Positions 1 through 10,502 of a DNA stretch of 64,000 bases are shown here, in pieces. The stretch is from NCBI RefSeq assembly GCF_015277875.1, contig NZ_CP063814.1, positions 1,860,001-1,924,000 of the forward strand, given 5' to 3'. The translations under genes and the position numbers were made by a program. The stretch is from Microbacterium luteum. Lineage in GTDB: Bacteria > Actinomycetota > Actinomycetes > Actinomycetales > Microbacteriaceae. The stretch's first letter is position 1, and each line of letters starts with the position of its first letter. The notes beneath the pieces are model-generated. The model had not been told where the DNA came from. It ran no database searches and was given only the letters and a program-made list of their open reading frames with translations.

Positions 1-501
1 CTCTGCGTCCTGGATGAGCGCGAATCGCTCGTCGGGGTCGAGGTCGCGGCCGAGGGCGCCCGAGACGGCCGTGACGACAGCGGCGGCGACCGCCGCGCTG
101 GAGCCCACACCGCGCTCGGACGGGATGTCGCTGTGGATGCGCACATGAAGCCTCGCATCCGGCGCGCCCGCCGACGCGAGGGCGGTGCGAACGGCCGTGA
201 CGGTGGGAAGCAGGCGAGCAGGTGCCGCATCGAGCGGGCCGTGGAACAGCTCGCTGTCGATGCGCGAGGCCCGGGACGTGGCGGCGGCCTCCGCGCGGGC
301 GGCGATGGACGTGATCGGCAGAGCGATCGCCGGGTGGCCGTAGACCACCGAGTGCTCGCCGATGAGGATGGCCTTGCCGGTGGCCTCGCCGATCCCGTTC
401 CCCGGCTCGGGGTCGCCGACGAGCGCGTCGACGGTGCCGGTCGCGCGGGGCTGTGGGGGAGCGTCCCCGCGGAGGGCGCTCGCGTCGGTCTTCGGGGTCA
501 T
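1..501 (-). CDS. mvk: Mevalonate kinase, N-terminal part (cut by window edge)
   Basis: Only the first 167 codons are in the window; the gene runs off the left edge. Mevalonate kinase is a cytosolic GHMP kinase that phosphorylates mevalonate for isopentenyl diphosphate synthesis. The N-terminal signature GKAILIGEHSVVYGHP is at residues 42-57, and the glycine-rich ATP loop PSERGVGSSAAVA is at 127-139. The first ~38 residues are a low-complexity extension before the kinase fold. The ATG at 501 follows a TAGGCT box by 13 nt. It is divergent from pyrR across 128 bp. Other mevalonate genes (mvaD, pmk, fni) would be expected beyond the edge. A related GHMP kinase such as phosphomevalonate kinase is less likely because the GEHSVVYGHP motif is typical of MVK. 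Confidence 0.9.
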   Translation of the reverse strand, partial: MTPKTDASALRGDAPPQPRATGTVDALVGDPEPGNGIGEATGKAILIGEHSVVYGHPAIALPITSIAARAEAAATSRASRIDSELFHGPLDAAPARLLPTVTAVRTALASAGAPDARLHVRIHSDIPSERGVGSSAAVAAAVVTAVSGALGRDLDPDERFALIQDAE

Positions 502-514
502 AGCGGGCTGGCCA

Positions 515-520
515 AGCCTA
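515..520 (-). promoter_or_regulatory. Putative -10 box of mvk
   Basis: TAGGCT read on the minus strand, 13 nt before the mvk ATG. The expected transcript start leaves only about 6-7 nt of leader. No convincing -35 is visible. Confidence 0.5.
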
Positions 521-570
521 ACAGTCGACGATCCGCACGGGCCGTGGACGACCGGCGCCACCGGTTCCGA

Positions 571-576
571 TAGAGT
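571..576 (+). promoter_or_regulatory. Putative -10 box of the pyr operon
   Basis: TAGAGT matches the TANNNT pattern seen before many genes here. A start about 7 nt downstream (near 583) gives a leader of roughly 47 nt that contains the whole PyrR-binding hairpin at 591-624. Confidence 0.55.
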
Positions 577-590
577 GACCGTGATCGCAT

Positions 591-624
591 CCTTTAATCC
601 CGTCCCGTGAGACGGAGAAGGGAG
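591..624 (+). promoter_or_regulatory. PyrR-binding RNA hairpin over the pyrR ribosome binding site
   Basis: The loop region 601-614 (CGTCCCGTGAGACG) closely fits the PyrR binding-loop consensus ARUCCNGNGAGGYU known from Bacillus and mycobacteria. Seen fold: C600-C604 pairs with G611-G615 around hexaloop CCGUGA; below a purine-rich internal loop, CCUU (591-594) pairs with AAGG (618-621). The lower stem covers the Shine-Dalgarno AAGGGAG before the ATG at 630. No terminator alternative is visible, so translational repression by UMP-bound PyrR, as described in Mycobacterium, is the likely mechanism. Confidence 0.75.
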
Positions 625-629
625 CGCCG

Positions 630-1160
630 ATGAGCACGCGCACCGTGCTGCACGACGCCGACATCGCCCGGGCACTGACCCGCATCGCCCACGAGATCCT
701 CGAGTCGAACAAGGGCCCCGACGGTCTCGTGATCCTCGGAATCCCCACTCGCGGAGTCACCCTCGCCGCCCGGATCGCCGGGCTGGTCTCGCGCTTCGGC
801 GGCGCGCCCGTTCCCGCGGGAGCCCTCGACGTGACCATGTACCGCGACGATCTGCACCGCAACCCGACGCGGGCGCCGCATCGCACCGAGATTCCTCCCG
901 GCGGCATCGATGCACGAACGGTGATCCTGGTCGATGACGTGCTCTTCTCCGGTCGCAGCATCCGCGCGGCCCTCGACGCCCTCCAGGACATCGGCCGACC
1001 GGCGGCGGTGAGGCTCGCGATCCTCGTCGACCGAGGCCACCGCGAGCTGCCGATCCGTCCCGACTTCGTCGGCAAAAACCTCCCCAGCGCACGCGACGAG
1101 CGCGTGAACGTGCGGCTCGTCGAGATCGACGGCGTCGACGAGGTGGCGATCGGTTCATGA
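630..1160 (+). CDS. pyrR: Bifunctional pyr operon regulator / uracil phosphoribosyltransferase PyrR
   Basis: 176 residues, the usual PyrR length. PyrR is a type I phosphoribosyltransferase-fold RNA-binding protein that senses UMP and represses pyr operon expression; it often retains uracil phosphoribosyltransferase activity. The PRPP-binding motif [13 protein letters not shown] is at residues 98-110. The ATG at 630 follows the Shine-Dalgarno AAGGGAG by a short spacer, and that site lies inside a predicted PyrR-binding hairpin, so the gene probably controls itself. It is the first gene of the operon and its stop overlaps the pyrB start (ATGA). Confidence 0.95.
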   Translation: MSTRTVLHDADIARALTRIAHEILESNKGPDGLVILGIPTRGVTLAARIAGLVSRFGGAPVPAGALDVTMYRDDLHRNPTRAPHRTEIPPGGIDARTVILVDDVLFSGRSIRAALDALQDIGRPAAVRLAILVDRGHRELPIRPDFVGKNLPSARDERVNVRLVEIDGVDEVAIGS

Positions 1161-2128
1161 GACACCTTCTCGACACGCGCACGCTCACCCGCGAGGACGC
1201 CATTCGCGTCCTCGACGTCGCCGAGGACATGGCCGACACGCAGCGCCGGGAGGTCAAGAAGCTGCCGACGCTTCGCGGCAAGACCGTCGTGAACCTGTTC
1301 TTCGAGGACTCCACCCGCACTCGCATCTCGTTCGAAGCTGCCGCCAAGCGGCTCTCGGCCGACGTCATCAACTTCTCGGCGAAGGGGTCGAGCGTGTCCA
1401 AGGGCGAATCCCTCCAGGACACCGCCCAGACTCTGCAGGCCATGGGCGCCGACGCCGTGGTGATCCGTCACGGCGCATCCGGGGCCCCCCAGACGCTCGC
1501 GACGAGCGGATGGATCAGCGCCGGCGTCGTCAACGCCGGCGACGGCACGCACGAGCACCCCACGCAGGCGCTCCTCGACGCGTACACGATCCGCAAGCGC
1601 ACTCATGGCTCGGCCAGCCGTGGTCGCGGTCTGGACGGTCTTCACGTCGCGATCGTGGGCGACATCCTCCACTCCCGGGTCGCGCGATCGAACGTATGGC
1701 TGCTGACGACGCTCGGCGCCCGCGTCACCCTCGTCGCGCCGCCCACCCTGGTGCCGCAGGACGTGACCGCCTGGCCGGTGACGGTGCGATACGACCTGGA
1801 CGATGCGATCGCCGACGCGCCGGACGCGCTCATGATGCTCCGCATCCAGCTGGAGCGCATGAACGCCGCATATTTCCCCACTGAGCGGGAGTATTCCCGT
1901 CGCTGGGGCCTGGACCCACTGCGGCTGGAGGCTCTCCCGCCCGGTAGCATGGTGCTGCATCCGGGACCGATGAACCGCGGCCTGGAGATCTCGGCGGCCG
2001 CCGCCGATTCCCCCCGTGCAACCGTGCTGGAGCAGGTCGCGAACGGCGTGTCCGTGCGCATGGCCGTGCTCTACCTCCTGCTGGCGGGGGACCATTCGAG
2101 CGCGAACGCAAAGGAGGAAGGCCGATGA
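1157..2128 (+). CDS. pyrB: Aspartate carbamoyltransferase catalytic subunit
   Basis: Catalyses carbamoyl phosphate + aspartate to N-carbamoylaspartate, the committed step of pyrimidine synthesis. The carbamoyl-phosphate loop STRTR is at residues 52-56 within [24 protein letters not shown] and the late HPGPMNRG motif are also visible. 323 residues, slightly longer than average because of a charged C-terminal tail. There is no pyrI regulatory subunit next to it, as is usual in Actinobacteria. It overlaps pyrR upstream and pyrC downstream by 4 nt each, indicating translational coupling. Confidence 0.96.
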   Translation: MRHLLDTRTLTREDAIRVLDVAEDMADTQRREVKKLPTLRGKTVVNLFFEDSTRTRISFEAAAKRLSADVINFSAKGSSVSKGESLQDTAQTLQAMGADAVVIRHGASGAPQTLATSGWISAGVVNAGDGTHEHPTQALLDAYTIRKRTHGSASRGRGLDGLHVAIVGDILHSRVARSNVWLLTTLGARVTLVAPPTLVPQDVTAWPVTVRYDLDDAIADAPDALMMLRIQLERMNAAYFPTEREYSRRWGLDPLRLEALPPGSMVLHPGPMNRGLEISAAAADSPRATVLEQVANGVSVRMAVLYLLLAGDHSSANAKEEGR

Positions 2129-3441
2129 GCATCCCTCACATCGGCGCAGAGCCCGTCGTCTACCGCGGCGTGCGGATCTCCGGCGGCGACGCCCGTGACC
2201 TCGTCGTCGACGGGGGAGTCATCACGGCTCTCGACGGGGAGGCGCCGGGAGGCGCGCGCATCGTCGACGCCGACGGACTCATCGCCCTCCCCGGCCTCGT
2301 CGATCTGCACACCCACCTGCGCGAACCTGGATTCGAGGCGTCCGAGACGATCCTCACGGGATCGCGCGCGGCGGCGGCCGGCGGCTACACCACGGTCTTC
2401 GCGATGCCCAACACGTCCCCGGTCGCCGACACCGCCGGCGTCGTCGAGCAGGAGCTCGCACTCGGCGAGGCGGCCGGCTACGTGCACGTGCAGCCGATCG
2501 GCGCGGTCACGGTCGGCCAGCGCGGTGAGCGCCTCGCGGAACTGGGCGCGATGGCGAGCTCTCGCGCACGCGTGCGCGTGTTCAGCGACGACGGCTTCTG
2601 CGTCTGGGATCCGCTCATCATGCGTCGTGCCCTCGAGTACGTGAAGTCCTTCGGCGGCGTGATCGCCCAACATGCGCAGGATCCCCGGCTGACCGAGGGC
2701 GCCCAGATGAACGAGGGCACGGTATCCGCGGAGCTCGGACTCGCGGGATGGCCCGCCGTCGCCGAGGAATCGATCATCGCCCGCGACGTGCTCCTGGCTG
2801 AGCACGTGGGCTCCCGCCTGCACGTCTGCCACCTCTCCACCGCCGGGTCGGTCGAGATCATCCGCTGGGCGAAGGCCCGAGGCGTCGCGGTGACGGCGGA
2901 AGTGACGCCGCACCACCTCCTGCTGACCGAGGAGCTCGTGCGCGGATACGACCCGCGTTTCAAGGTCAATCCGCCCCTTCGCCGTGATGATGACGTGCGA
3001 GCCGTGCGGGAGGGCCTCGCCGACGGCACCATCGACATCGTGGCGACCGATCACGCACCGCACCCGGCGGAGGCGAAGTCGTGCGAATGGCAGGCAGCCG
3101 CACACGGAATGGTGGGCCTCGAGAGCGCACTCCGGGTCGTGCAGCAGACGATGGTCGACACCGGGATGCTCGATTGGGCCGATGTCGCGCGAGTGATGTC
3201 CGCGGTTCCCGCGCGCATCGGGCGCCTGACGCCGCCGGCGCTCGAGGTCGGCGCGCCGGCCGCGTTCGTGCTCTACGACCCGCGTCCGGCACGCACCTTC
3301 ACGCGTGACGACCTCCACGGTCGCAGCGTCAACTCGCCCTACCTCGGTCGCGATCTGCCCGGTGAGGTGAGGTGGACCGTCAACGGCGGGTTCGTCACGG
3401 TCGCCGACGGCGAGCTGGTCGATCGGGAGGGTGTCGCGTGA
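2125..3441 (+). CDS. pyrC: Dihydroorotase
   Basis: Cyclises N-carbamoylaspartate to dihydroorotate. It is a type I amidohydrolase of 438 residues. The zinc motif [10 protein letters not shown] is at residues 60-69, with further metal and catalytic motifs ([28 protein letters not shown]) in the expected order. The start is the ATG inside the ATGA overlap with pyrB, preceded by GGAGGAAGG. It overlaps the next gene at GTGA. Cytosolic. Confidence 0.96.
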   Translation: MSIPHIGAEPVVYRGVRISGGDARDLVVDGGVITALDGEAPGGARIVDADGLIALPGLVDLHTHLREPGFEASETILTGSRAAAAGGYTTVFAMPNTSPVADTAGVVEQELALGEAAGYVHVQPIGAVTVGQRGERLAELGAMASSRARVRVFSDDGFCVWDPLIMRRALEYVKSFGGVIAQHAQDPRLTEGAQMNEGTVSAELGLAGWPAVAEESIIARDVLLAEHVGSRLHVCHLSTAGSVEIIRWAKARGVAVTAEVTPHHLLLTEELVRGYDPRFKVNPPLRRDDDVRAVREGLADGTIDIVATDHAPHPAEAKSCEWQAAAHGMVGLESALRVVQQTMVDTGMLDWADVARVMSAVPARIGRLTPPALEVGAPAAFVLYDPRPARTFTRDDLHGRSVNSPYLGRDLPGEVRWTVNGGFVTVADGELVDREGVA

Positions 3442-3941
3442 GCCGCGAAGCCGCACTGCTGGTGATCATGGCGGTCGCCGTCGGCCTGCTCGTGCTGGCA
3501 GCCGTCGGCTGGTGGCGCCGGACGCGCCGCGACCGTGCACTCGAGCCGCCGGTGGGGGAGATCCCCGCCGGGGCGATGGAGCGCGACCGCTTCGCGGTTC
3601 TGTACGTCGCGACCACGCGCCCCGATCAGCCGCTGGAGCGCCTGGCCATCCGGGGGATGGGATTCCGCTCGGCCGCCGAGGTCATCCTCACCGATCGCGG
3701 CATCGCGCTCGAGCTCGCCGGTGAGAGACCGCTGTTCCTCGCCCGGGGGCGGCTCCTCGCCGTCGACCAGTCCACCGTCGCCATCGACCGCGTGGTCGAG
3801 AAGGACGGCCTGGTCCGCCTCACCTGGCGGATCAGCGACGACACCGTCGTCGATACCTACCTCCGGCCGCAGGATTCCTCGGCCCGCGCACTCGCCGACG
3901 CCCTCGGCGCATCCATCACCTCGACAGGAGCAGACGCATGA
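3438..3941 (+). CDS. Single-pass membrane protein of the pyr operon (PH-like domain)
   Basis: 167 residues from the GTG in the GTGA overlap with pyrC; the frame stays open upstream into pyrC, but the overlap start fits the operon pattern. Residues 5-24 are one hydrophobic segment followed by basic residues (WWRRTRR), so it is probably an N-in or N-out anchor with a soluble C-terminal domain. That domain is beta-rich and resembles the PH-like proteins that actinobacterial pyrimidine operons carry between pyrC and carA. Function is unknown. Conservation of this position suggests a structural or regulatory link to the pathway, but nothing in the sequence proves it. Confidence 0.8.
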   Translation: MSREAALLVIMAVAVGLLVLAAVGWWRRTRRDRALEPPVGEIPAGAMERDRFAVLYVATTRPDQPLERLAIRGMGFRSAAEVILTDRGIALELAGERPLFLARGRLLAVDQSTVAIDRVVEKDGLVRLTWRISDDTVVDTYLRPQDSSARALADALGASITSTGADA

Positions 3942-5113
3942 CCTCGCTGCTGACCACCGACCCCGCGGTCCTCGTCCTGGAGGACGGGTCCCGCCACACC
4001 GGGCGCGCCTACGGCGCGCGGGGGACCACTCTGGGAGAAGTCGTCTTCGCCACCGGCATGACCGGGTACCAGGAGACGCTCACCGATCCGTCGTACGCCG
4101 GCCAGATCGTGCTTCAGACGGCGCCGCACATCGGCAACACCGGCATGAACGCGGAGGACCGGGAGTCCCGGCGCATCTGGGTCTCCGGCTACGTCGTGCG
4201 CGATCCGTCGCGCGTGGTGTCGAACTGGCGCTCGGAGGAATCCCTCGACCAGTCCCTGGCCGCCGACGGCATCGTCGGGATCAGCGGCATCGACACCCGT
4301 GCGGTGACACGCCGCATCCGTTCGGCCGGCAGCATGCGCGGCGGCGTGTTCTCGGGAGAGACCGCGGCGCTCGACGCCGAGGAGCAGCTGCGCATCGTGC
4401 GCGAGGCCCCGGAGATGTCCGGGCGCAACCTGTCCGCTTCGGTGTCCGTCGAGGACGTCGAGGTCACGCGCGCACAGGGGGAGCGCGTCGGCAACCTCGC
4501 GGTGCTCGACCTCGGTGTCAAGCAGTCCACGATCGTCAACCTCGCGGCGCGCGGGTTCGATGTGCACGTGTTCCCGCAGAGCGCGACGGTGGCGCAGATC
4601 ATGGAGATCGAGCCGGTCGCCGCCTTCTACTCCAACGGTCCGGGGGATCCCGCGGCCAGTGACGCGCACGTGGAGCTCCTGCGCGGCATCCTCGATGCGC
4701 GGGTGCCCTTCTTCGGCATCTGCTTCGGAAACCAGCTCCTCGGCCGCGCGCTCGGATTCGGCACGTACAAGCTGCCCTTCGGACACCGCGGCATCAACCA
4801 GCCCGTCCTCGACAAGGCCACCGGGCGCGTCGAGATCACGTCGCAGAATCACGGATTCGCCGTCGATGCCCCGGTCGAGGGGACGGTGGACAGCCCCCAC
4901 GGTTACGGTCGCGTGGAGGTGAGCCACGTCGGTCTCAACGACAACGTCGTCGAGGGTCTCCGCGCCCTCGACATCCCCGCGTTCAGCGTGCAGTACCACC
5001 CCGAGGCGGCCGCCGGTCCGCACGATGCGAACTATCTGTTCGATCGCTTCCGCGACATGGTGCTCGACACCCTGTCCGCCCGCAGCAACGACTCCCAGGA
5101 GGGTGGCCTCTGA
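3938..5113 (+). CDS. carA: Carbamoyl-phosphate synthase small (glutaminase) subunit
   Basis: Hydrolyses glutamine and channels ammonia to CarB for carbamoyl phosphate, shared by the pyrimidine and arginine pathways. 391 residues: N-terminal CPSase-small domain, then a class I glutamine amidotransferase domain. The nucleophile is Cys262 in [10 protein letters not shown] (a variant of the common GICLGHQ), and the His-x-Glu of the triad is in [12 protein letters not shown] near the C-terminus. It starts at an ATGA overlap and ends in TGATG, sharing one base with carB. Confidence 0.96.
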   Translation: MTSLLTTDPAVLVLEDGSRHTGRAYGARGTTLGEVVFATGMTGYQETLTDPSYAGQIVLQTAPHIGNTGMNAEDRESRRIWVSGYVVRDPSRVVSNWRSEESLDQSLAADGIVGISGIDTRAVTRRIRSAGSMRGGVFSGETAALDAEEQLRIVREAPEMSGRNLSASVSVEDVEVTRAQGERVGNLAVLDLGVKQSTIVNLAARGFDVHVFPQSATVAQIMEIEPVAAFYSNGPGDPAASDAHVELLRGILDARVPFFGICFGNQLLGRALGFGTYKLPFGHRGINQPVLDKATGRVEITSQNHGFAVDAPVEGTVDSPHGYGRVEVSHVGLNDNVVEGLRALDIPAFSVQYHPEAAAGPHDANYLFDRFRDMVLDTLSARSNDSQEGGL

Positions 5114-8100
5114 TGCCCAAGCGCGACGACATCCGATCCGTCCTCGTCATCGGCTCCGGCCCGATCGTCATCGGTCAGGCGTGCGAGTTCGACTATTCCG
5201 GCACCCAGGCGTGCCGCGTGCTCCGTGAAGAGGGGGTGCGCGTGATCCTCGTCAACTCCAATCCGGCGACGATCATGACCGACCCGGACTTCGCCGACGC
5301 CACATACATCGAGCCGATCTCGCCCGAGGTGATCGAGACGATCCTGGCGAAGGAGAAGCCCGACGCGATCCTGCCGACCCTCGGTGGGCAGACGGCGCTG
5401 AACGCCGCGATGGCGTTGCACGATCGCGGCATCCTCGACGCCTACGGGGTCGAGCTCATCGGCGCGAACGTCGACGCCATCCGCAAGGGCGAGGACCGTC
5501 AGGTCTTCAAGGAACTCGTCATCGAGTCGGGGGCCGATGTGGCCGAGAGTCGCATCTGCCACTCGATGGACGAGGTGCTCGCCGGCGCCGCCGACCTCGG
5601 CTATCCGCTCGTCGTGCGTCCGTCGTTCACGATGGGCGGCCTCGGCAGCGGATTCGCGTTCGACGAAGCCGACCTGCGGCGCATCGCCGGCGCCGGTCTG
5701 CGCGATTCGCCCACGCACGAGGTTCTCCTGGAGGAGTCGATCCTCGGTTGGAAAGAATACGAGCTCGAGCTCATGCGCGACTCCGCAGACAACACCGTCG
5801 TGGTGTGCTCGATCGAGAACGTCGACCCGGTCGGCGTGCACACGGGCGACTCCATCACCGTCGCGCCGTCGCTGACGCTGACCGACCGCGAGTACCAGAA
5901 GATGCGCGACATCGGCATCGACATCATCCGTGCGGTGGGCGTCGACACGGGCGGGTGCAACATCCAGTTCGCCGTCAATCCCGACACCGGCCGCATCATC
6001 GTCATCGAGATGAACCCCCGCGTGTCGCGGTCGTCGGCGCTCGCGTCGAAGGCGACGGGCTTCCCCATCGCGAAGATCGCCGCGAAGCTGGCCATCGGCT
6101 ACCGCCTGGACGAGATCCCGAACGACATCACCAAGGTCACCCCCGCGAGCTTCGAGCCCACGCTCGACTACGTCGTGGTCAAGGTGCCTCGCTTCAACTT
6201 CGAGAAGTTCCCCAACGCCGACACCACGCTGACCACGACCATGAAGTCGGTGGGAGAGGCCATGGCGATCGGCCGGAACTACACGACGGCGCTGCAGAAG
6301 GCGCTGCGCTCGCTCGAGAAGCGCGGTTCGAGCTTCCACTGGGGCGACGAGGATCGCACGGTCGACGAGCTCCTGGAGATCGCCCGCACGCCCACCGACG
6401 GCCGCATCGTCGTGCTCCAGCAGGCGATGCGCAAGGGCGCGACCGTCGAGCAGGCGTTCGAGGCGACGAGCATCGACCGCTGGTTCCTCGACCAGATGCT
6501 TCTCATCAACGAGGTCGCCGAGGAGATCCGCGGCGCCGAGGAGCTCGACGCGGCCGCCCTCCGGCTCGCGAAGGATCACGGATTCTCGGATGCGCAGATC
6601 GCGCAGCTGCGGGGCCTCGACGAGGCCGAGGTCCGCGGCATCCGACACGGTCTGGACATCCGCCCGGTGTACAAGACGGTCGACACGTGCGCCGGCGAGT
6701 TCCCGGCCCTCACGCCGTACCACTACTCCAGCTACGACAGCGAGACCGAAGTCACCCCGTCGGAGCGCACGAAGGTCGTGATCATCGGATCCGGTCCCAA
6801 CCGCATCGGCCAGGGCGTCGAGTTCGACTACTCGTGCGTCCACGCCTCGTTCGCGCTGAGCGACGCCGGGTACGAGACGATCATGGTCAACTGCAACCCG
6901 GAGACGGTGTCGACGGATTACGACACGTCGGACCGGCTCTACTTCGAGCCGCTGACGCTCGAGGACGTGCTCGAGGTGCTGCACGCCGAAGCGCAGTCCG
7001 GCAAGATCCTCGGCGTCGTCTGCCAGCTCGGCGGGCAGACTCCGCTGGGCCTCGCCAAGGGGATCGAAGAAGCCGGGTACACCATCCTCGGGACGAGCCC
7101 GGCGGCGATCGACCTCGCCGAGGAGCGCGGGCTCTTCAGCGGGATCCTCGACGCGGCCGGACTCGTCGCGCCCCGGCACGGCACGGCGATCGACGTCGAC
7201 GAGGCTGTCGCGGTCGCGGAGGACATCGGCTACCCGGTCCTGGTCCGCCCGAGCTTCGTGCTCGGCGGACGCGGCATGGAGATCGTGTACGACACCGACA
7301 GCCTCCGCGACTACTTCGTGCGGATCGCCGACCAGGCGATCATCGGCCCCGGACTCCCGCTGCTGGTCGACCGCTTCCTCGACGATGCCATCGAGATCGA
7401 CGTCGATGCCCTCTTCGACGGCGAGCAGCTGTACGTCGGCGGGGTCATGGAGCACCTGGAGGAGGCGGGCATCCACTCCGGCGACTCCAGCTGCACGCTT
7501 CCGCCGATCTCGCTCGGCCGCAGCGACGTGGACCGGGTGCGCACCGCGACGCTCGCCATCGCGCAGGGCATCGGCGTGCGGGGGCTGCTGAACGTGCAGT
7601 TCGCCATCAGCGCCGGCGTGCTCTACGTCATCGAGGCGAACCCGCGCGCGAGCCGTACCGTCCCCTTCGTCTCGAAGGCACTCGGGATCCCGCTCGCCAA
7701 GGCCGCCTCGCGCGTCATGGCCGGTGCGACGATCGGGGAGCTCATCTCGGAGGGCCTGCTCCCGGCCGCGGACGGCTCGCGCGTTCCGCTGGACGCCCCG
7801 GTGTCGGTCAAGGAGGCGGTGCTCCCCTTCAAGCGCTTCCGCACGAAGGACGGCGAGACGGTGGATTCCATCCTCGGCCCCGAGATGCGCTCCACCGGTG
7901 AGGTGATGGGTATCGACCGCGACTTCCCGACGGCGTTCGCCAAGAGCCAGCAGGCAGCCTACGGGGGCATGCCGACCACGGGCACGGTCTTCATCTCCGT
8001 CGCCGACGACGACAAGCGCGCCGTCATCCTCCCGGCGCACCGACTGCGGGAGCTCGGCTTCGACCTCGTCGCCACGGAGGGCACGGCCGAGATCCTCGCC

Positions 8101-8400
8101 CGCAACGGCATCGCGGTGAAGGTCGTCGCGAAATACTCCGAGACGCAGGAGTCGGGCGAGCCGAACGTGGTCGATCTGATCAACGCCGGCGAGATCGACA
8201 TGGTCGTGAACACCCCGTCGGGAGGGATGGCTCGCGCCGACGGCTACGAGATCCGCGCCGCGGCGGTGGCTGCCGACAAGGCGCTGTTCACCACCATCGC
8301 GCTCCTGGGCGCCGCCGTCAGCGCTCTCCCCGCGCTCCGCGAGGGGTTCGAGGTGCGAAGCCTTCAGGAATACGCGGTGGACCGCGCCTCGCGCTCATGA
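5113..8400 (+). CDS. carB: Carbamoyl-phosphate synthase large subunit
   Basis: 1095 residues, full family length. Two homologous ATP-grasp halves (about 1-550 and 551-930) use two ATP to turn bicarbonate and ammonia into carbamoyl phosphate. Each half begins with the paired signature GSGPIVIGQ / [16 protein letters not shown]. The last ~155 residues form an MGS-like allosteric domain, where UMP and ornithine act in known enzymes. It forms a complex with CarA. The start shares a base with the carA stop, and the stop overlaps pyrF by 4 nt. Confidence 0.97.
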   Translation: MPKRDDIRSVLVIGSGPIVIGQACEFDYSGTQACRVLREEGVRVILVNSNPATIMTDPDFADATYIEPISPEVIETILAKEKPDAILPTLGGQTALNAAMALHDRGILDAYGVELIGANVDAIRKGEDRQVFKELVIESGADVAESRICHSMDEVLAGAADLGYPLVVRPSFTMGGLGSGFAFDEADLRRIAGAGLRDSPTHEVLLEESILGWKEYELELMRDSADNTVVVCSIENVDPVGVHTGDSITVAPSLTLTDREYQKMRDIGIDIIRAVGVDTGGCNIQFAVNPDTGRIIVIEMNPRVSRSSALASKATGFPIAKIAAKLAIGYRLDEIPNDITKVTPASFEPTLDYVVVKVPRFNFEKFPNADTTLTTTMKSVGEAMAIGRNYTTALQKALRSLEKRGSSFHWGDEDRTVDELLEIARTPTDGRIVVLQQAMRKGATVEQAFEATSIDRWFLDQMLLINEVAEEIRGAEELDAAALRLAKDHGFSDAQIAQLRGLDEAEVRGIRHGLDIRPVYKTVDTCAGEFPALTPYHYSSYDSETEVTPSERTKVVIIGSGPNRIGQGVEFDYSCVHASFALSDAGYETIMVNCNPETVSTDYDTSDRLYFEPLTLEDVLEVLHAEAQSGKILGVVCQLGGQTPLGLAKGIEEAGYTILGTSPAAIDLAEERGLFSGILDAAGLVAPRHGTAIDVDEAVAVAEDIGYPVLVRPSFVLGGRGMEIVYDTDSLRDYFVRIADQAIIGPGLPLLVDRFLDDAIEIDVDALFDGEQLYVGGVMEHLEEAGIHSGDSSCTLPPISLGRSDVDRVRTATLAIAQGIGVRGLLNVQFAISAGVLYVIEANPRASRTVPFVSKALGIPLAKAASRVMAGATIGELISEGLLPAADGSRVPLDAPVSVKEAVLPFKRFRTKDGETVDSILGPEMRSTGEVMGIDRDFPTAFAKSQQAAYGGMPTTGTVFISVADDDKRAVILPAHRLRELGFDLVATEGTAEILARNGIAVKVVAKYSETQESGEPNVVDLINAGEIDMVVNTPSGGMARADGYEIRAAAVAADKALFTTIALLGAAVSALPALREGFEVRSLQEYAVDRASRS

Positions 8401-9236
8401 CCGGATTCGGCGAGCGGGTGCGGTCGACCCTGGCGCAGCGGGGTCCGCTGTGCGTCGGGGTCGACCCGCACCCGAGACTTCTCGTCGACTGGGGTCTGCC
8501 GGAGACGGCCGCCGGCGCACGGGAGTTCGGACTCCGCGTGGTGGATGCCGCAGCGACCGCCGGGGTCGGCATCGTCAAGCCGCAGGTCTCGTTCTTCGAG
8601 CGCTTCGGATCGGCCGGGTACCGCGCCCTCGAGGACGTGCTGCGGACGGCCCGGGAGTCGGAGCTGCTCGTCATCGCCGATGCCAAGCGCGGTGACATCG
8701 GGTCGACGATGGATGCCTACGCCGAAGCGTGGCTGCGCGCCGGATCCCCCCTCGAGGCCGACGCGCTGACGGTGAGCCCGTACCTCGGAGTCGGGGTCCT
8801 CGCATCGGCTGCGAGCCTGGCCTATGCCGGCGACAAGGGACTGTTCGTGCTGGTCGCGACGAGCAATCCCGAGGGGGTGGACCTGCAGCGCTCCCGCGAC
8901 GCGAGCCGGCGGACGGTCGCGCGGCGGGTCCTCGACGAGGTCACGCAGATCAACGCCGCCCACGTCGATGACGGACGATGGGGGAGTGTCGGCGTCGTGA
9001 TCGGCGCGACGGTCGGGTGGGCGGATGCGGGGCTGGCTCCGGTGTCTCCGCCGGCGCCGATCCTCGCCCCCGGTTTCGGATTCCAGGGCGCGCAGCCGGG
9101 CGACCTCGGCGCGGCGTTCGGCGACAGCGCGCAGACCGTGATCGCCAGCGAGAGTCGGAGCCTTCTCTCCGCCGGTCCGGGGCGGCTCGCGGAGACCATC
9201 AGAGACCGCTCAGAGCACTACAGGAGCAGGGAATGA
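8397..9236 (+). CDS. pyrF: Orotidine 5'-phosphate decarboxylase (type 2)
   Basis: Makes UMP from OMP, the last pathway step encoded here. 279 residues, the longer type 2 form typical of Actinobacteria. The catalytic motif [10 protein letters not shown] is at residues 95-104, with Lys97 as the proton donor. It overlaps carB and gmk by 4 nt each. pyrD and pyrE are not in this operon and must lie elsewhere. Confidence 0.96.
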   Translation: MTGFGERVRSTLAQRGPLCVGVDPHPRLLVDWGLPETAAGAREFGLRVVDAAATAGVGIVKPQVSFFERFGSAGYRALEDVLRTARESELLVIADAKRGDIGSTMDAYAEAWLRAGSPLEADALTVSPYLGVGVLASAASLAYAGDKGLFVLVATSNPEGVDLQRSRDASRRTVARRVLDEVTQINAAHVDDGRWGSVGVVIGATVGWADAGLAPVSPPAPILAPGFGFQGAQPGDLGAAFGDSAQTVIASESRSLLSAGPGRLAETIRDRSEHYRSRE

Positions 9237-10156
9237 CCGAACCACACCGACCTCCCGAGGTCGACCGCGTCGCGGCGTCGCGCCGTGCCGTCGAGGCCCG
9301 CCGGGCACGAGCGTCGCTGAAGAAGGACATCGCGATGCGGGTCGTGACGCCCCAGGACGTGCTCGCTCGGAGCACCGACGCCACGGATTCCGCCGCGGCG
9401 ACGCTGCGCGTGACGGAGTTCCTGACCGCGCTGCCGGCCATCGGTGCGGGCAAGCGCGATCGCGTGCTGCAGTCGCTCGGGATTTCACCGGTCAAGCGCC
9501 TTGGCGGGCTGGGTGGCCGTCAGCGGAACGCCCTGTCGACGTGGCTCGACGAGCGTTTCCCGCCCATCCGACCCCGCGCCGGACGCAGCCGTCTCCTCGT
9601 GCTGGCCGGACCGACGGCGGTGGGCAAGGGGACGGTCGCCGCGCACATCGCCGCGCACCATCCGGAGATCCTCCTCTCGGTCTCGGCGACGACCCGGCCG
9701 CCCCGTCCGGGCGAGATCGACGGTGCGCACTACTTCTTCGTCGACGACGAGGCGTTCGACCGCATGGTGGATGCCGGCGACCTGCTCGAGCACGCCACCG
9801 TGCACAACCGTCACCGCTACGGCACACCCCGGCGCCCCATCGAAGAGGCGCTGGCCGAAGGACGGACCGTGCTGCTCGAGATCGATCTGCAGGGCGCACG
9901 CCAGGTGCGCGCGGCCGACCCCGCCGCCACGCTCGTGTTCCTGCTGCCGCCGAGCTGGGACGAACTGGTTCAGCGGCTCATCGGGCGCGGGACCGAGGAT
10001 GCCGAAGAGCGCGCGCGCCGCCTGCGCACGGCGAAGGTCGAGTTGGCCGCTCAGAGCGAATTCGACCACCGCGTCGTCAACGACGACGTCGCCGAGGCGG
10101 CCCGCAAGGTCGTAGAATTGTCCGAAGCGCCCGCGCGCTACTCGTCGCGCGGCTGA
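9233..10156 (+). CDS. gmk: mIHF-guanylate kinase fusion protein
   Basis: 307 residues from the ATG in the ATGA overlap; an ordinary Gmk is ~200. Residues ~20-105 match actinobacterial integration host factor (mIHF): a basic helix (RRARASLKKDI), then the helix-two-turn-helix-like DNA-binding part with FLTALPAIGAGKRD and SLGISPVKRLGGLGGRQ. Residues ~118-305 are guanylate kinase: Walker A GPTAVGKGT at 126-134, SATTRPPRPGEIDG, and ARRLRTAKVE. In most Actinobacteria mihF and gmk are adjacent separate genes in this same spot; here they are one frame with no internal stop or likely second start. The enzyme phosphorylates GMP to GDP. Whether the N-terminal part still binds DNA cannot be told from sequence. 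Confidence 0.92.
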   Translation: MTEPHRPPEVDRVAASRRAVEARRARASLKKDIAMRVVTPQDVLARSTDATDSAAATLRVTEFLTALPAIGAGKRDRVLQSLGISPVKRLGGLGGRQRNALSTWLDERFPPIRPRAGRSRLLVLAGPTAVGKGTVAAHIAAHHPEILLSVSATTRPPRPGEIDGAHYFFVDDEAFDRMVDAGDLLEHATVHNRHRYGTPRRPIEEALAEGRTVLLEIDLQGARQVRAADPAATLVFLLPPSWDELVQRLIGRGTEDAEERARRLRTAKVELAAQSEFDHRVVNDDVAEAARKVVELSEAPARYSSRG

Positions 10157-10198
10157 CGCGATCGACTCACCGCCACCATCCGAACCAGGAGGTTCCCC

Positions 10199-10453
10199 AT
10201 GGCCGGAACGAACCAGGGCATCATCGAGCCCCCCATCGACGCACTCCTCGAGAAGGTCGACTCCAAGTACCAGCTGGTCATCTACGCATCCAAGCGCGCG
10301 CGCCAGATCAACGACTACTACTCGGATCTGCACGAGGGGAACCTGTTCGACAACGTCGGGCCGCTCGTGGACTCCACGGTCGAGGACAAGCCGCTGACCA
10401 TCGCGATGCACGAGATCCACGAGGACAAGCTGCGCCTTCGCGCCGCCGAGTGA
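10199..10453 (+). CDS. rpoZ: DNA-directed RNA polymerase omega subunit
   Basis: 84 residues. Omega binds the beta' subunit and helps assemble RNA polymerase. The conserved stretch ([18 protein letters not shown], residues 29-46) is clear. Good Shine-Dalgarno AGGAGG is 6 nt before the ATG. Placed 42 nt after gmk, the usual actinobacterial order. A TAGAAT box at 10113-10118 inside the end of gmk could give it an extra promoter. Confidence 0.95.
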   Translation: MAGTNQGIIEPPIDALLEKVDSKYQLVIYASKRARQINDYYSDLHEGNLFDNVGPLVDSTVEDKPLTIAMHEIHEDKLRLRAAE

Positions 10454-10463
10454 GCTCACCGCA

Positions 10464-10502
10464 CATCACCGGCCGCATGATCCGTCATGTCGGCCGGTGA
10501 TG
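10464..10502 (+). terminator. Long GC-rich hairpin between rpoZ and metK
   Basis: A 12-bp perfect stem (10464-10475 with 10491-10502) continues, after a one-base bulge, into 5 more pairs (CATGA/TCATG) around loop TCCG. It is followed by TGTCATACTGCC, not a U-tract, so it may act as a GC-type terminator or mRNA end stabiliser. A CATACT box (10504-10509) directly after it could be the metK -10. Confidence 0.6.

Noticed and set aside
5032..8040. 1002-codon open frame opposite carB
   Set aside because: Shadow of the GC-rich codon bias of carB; repeated Arg/Asp/Val composition, no domain, and carB is certain.
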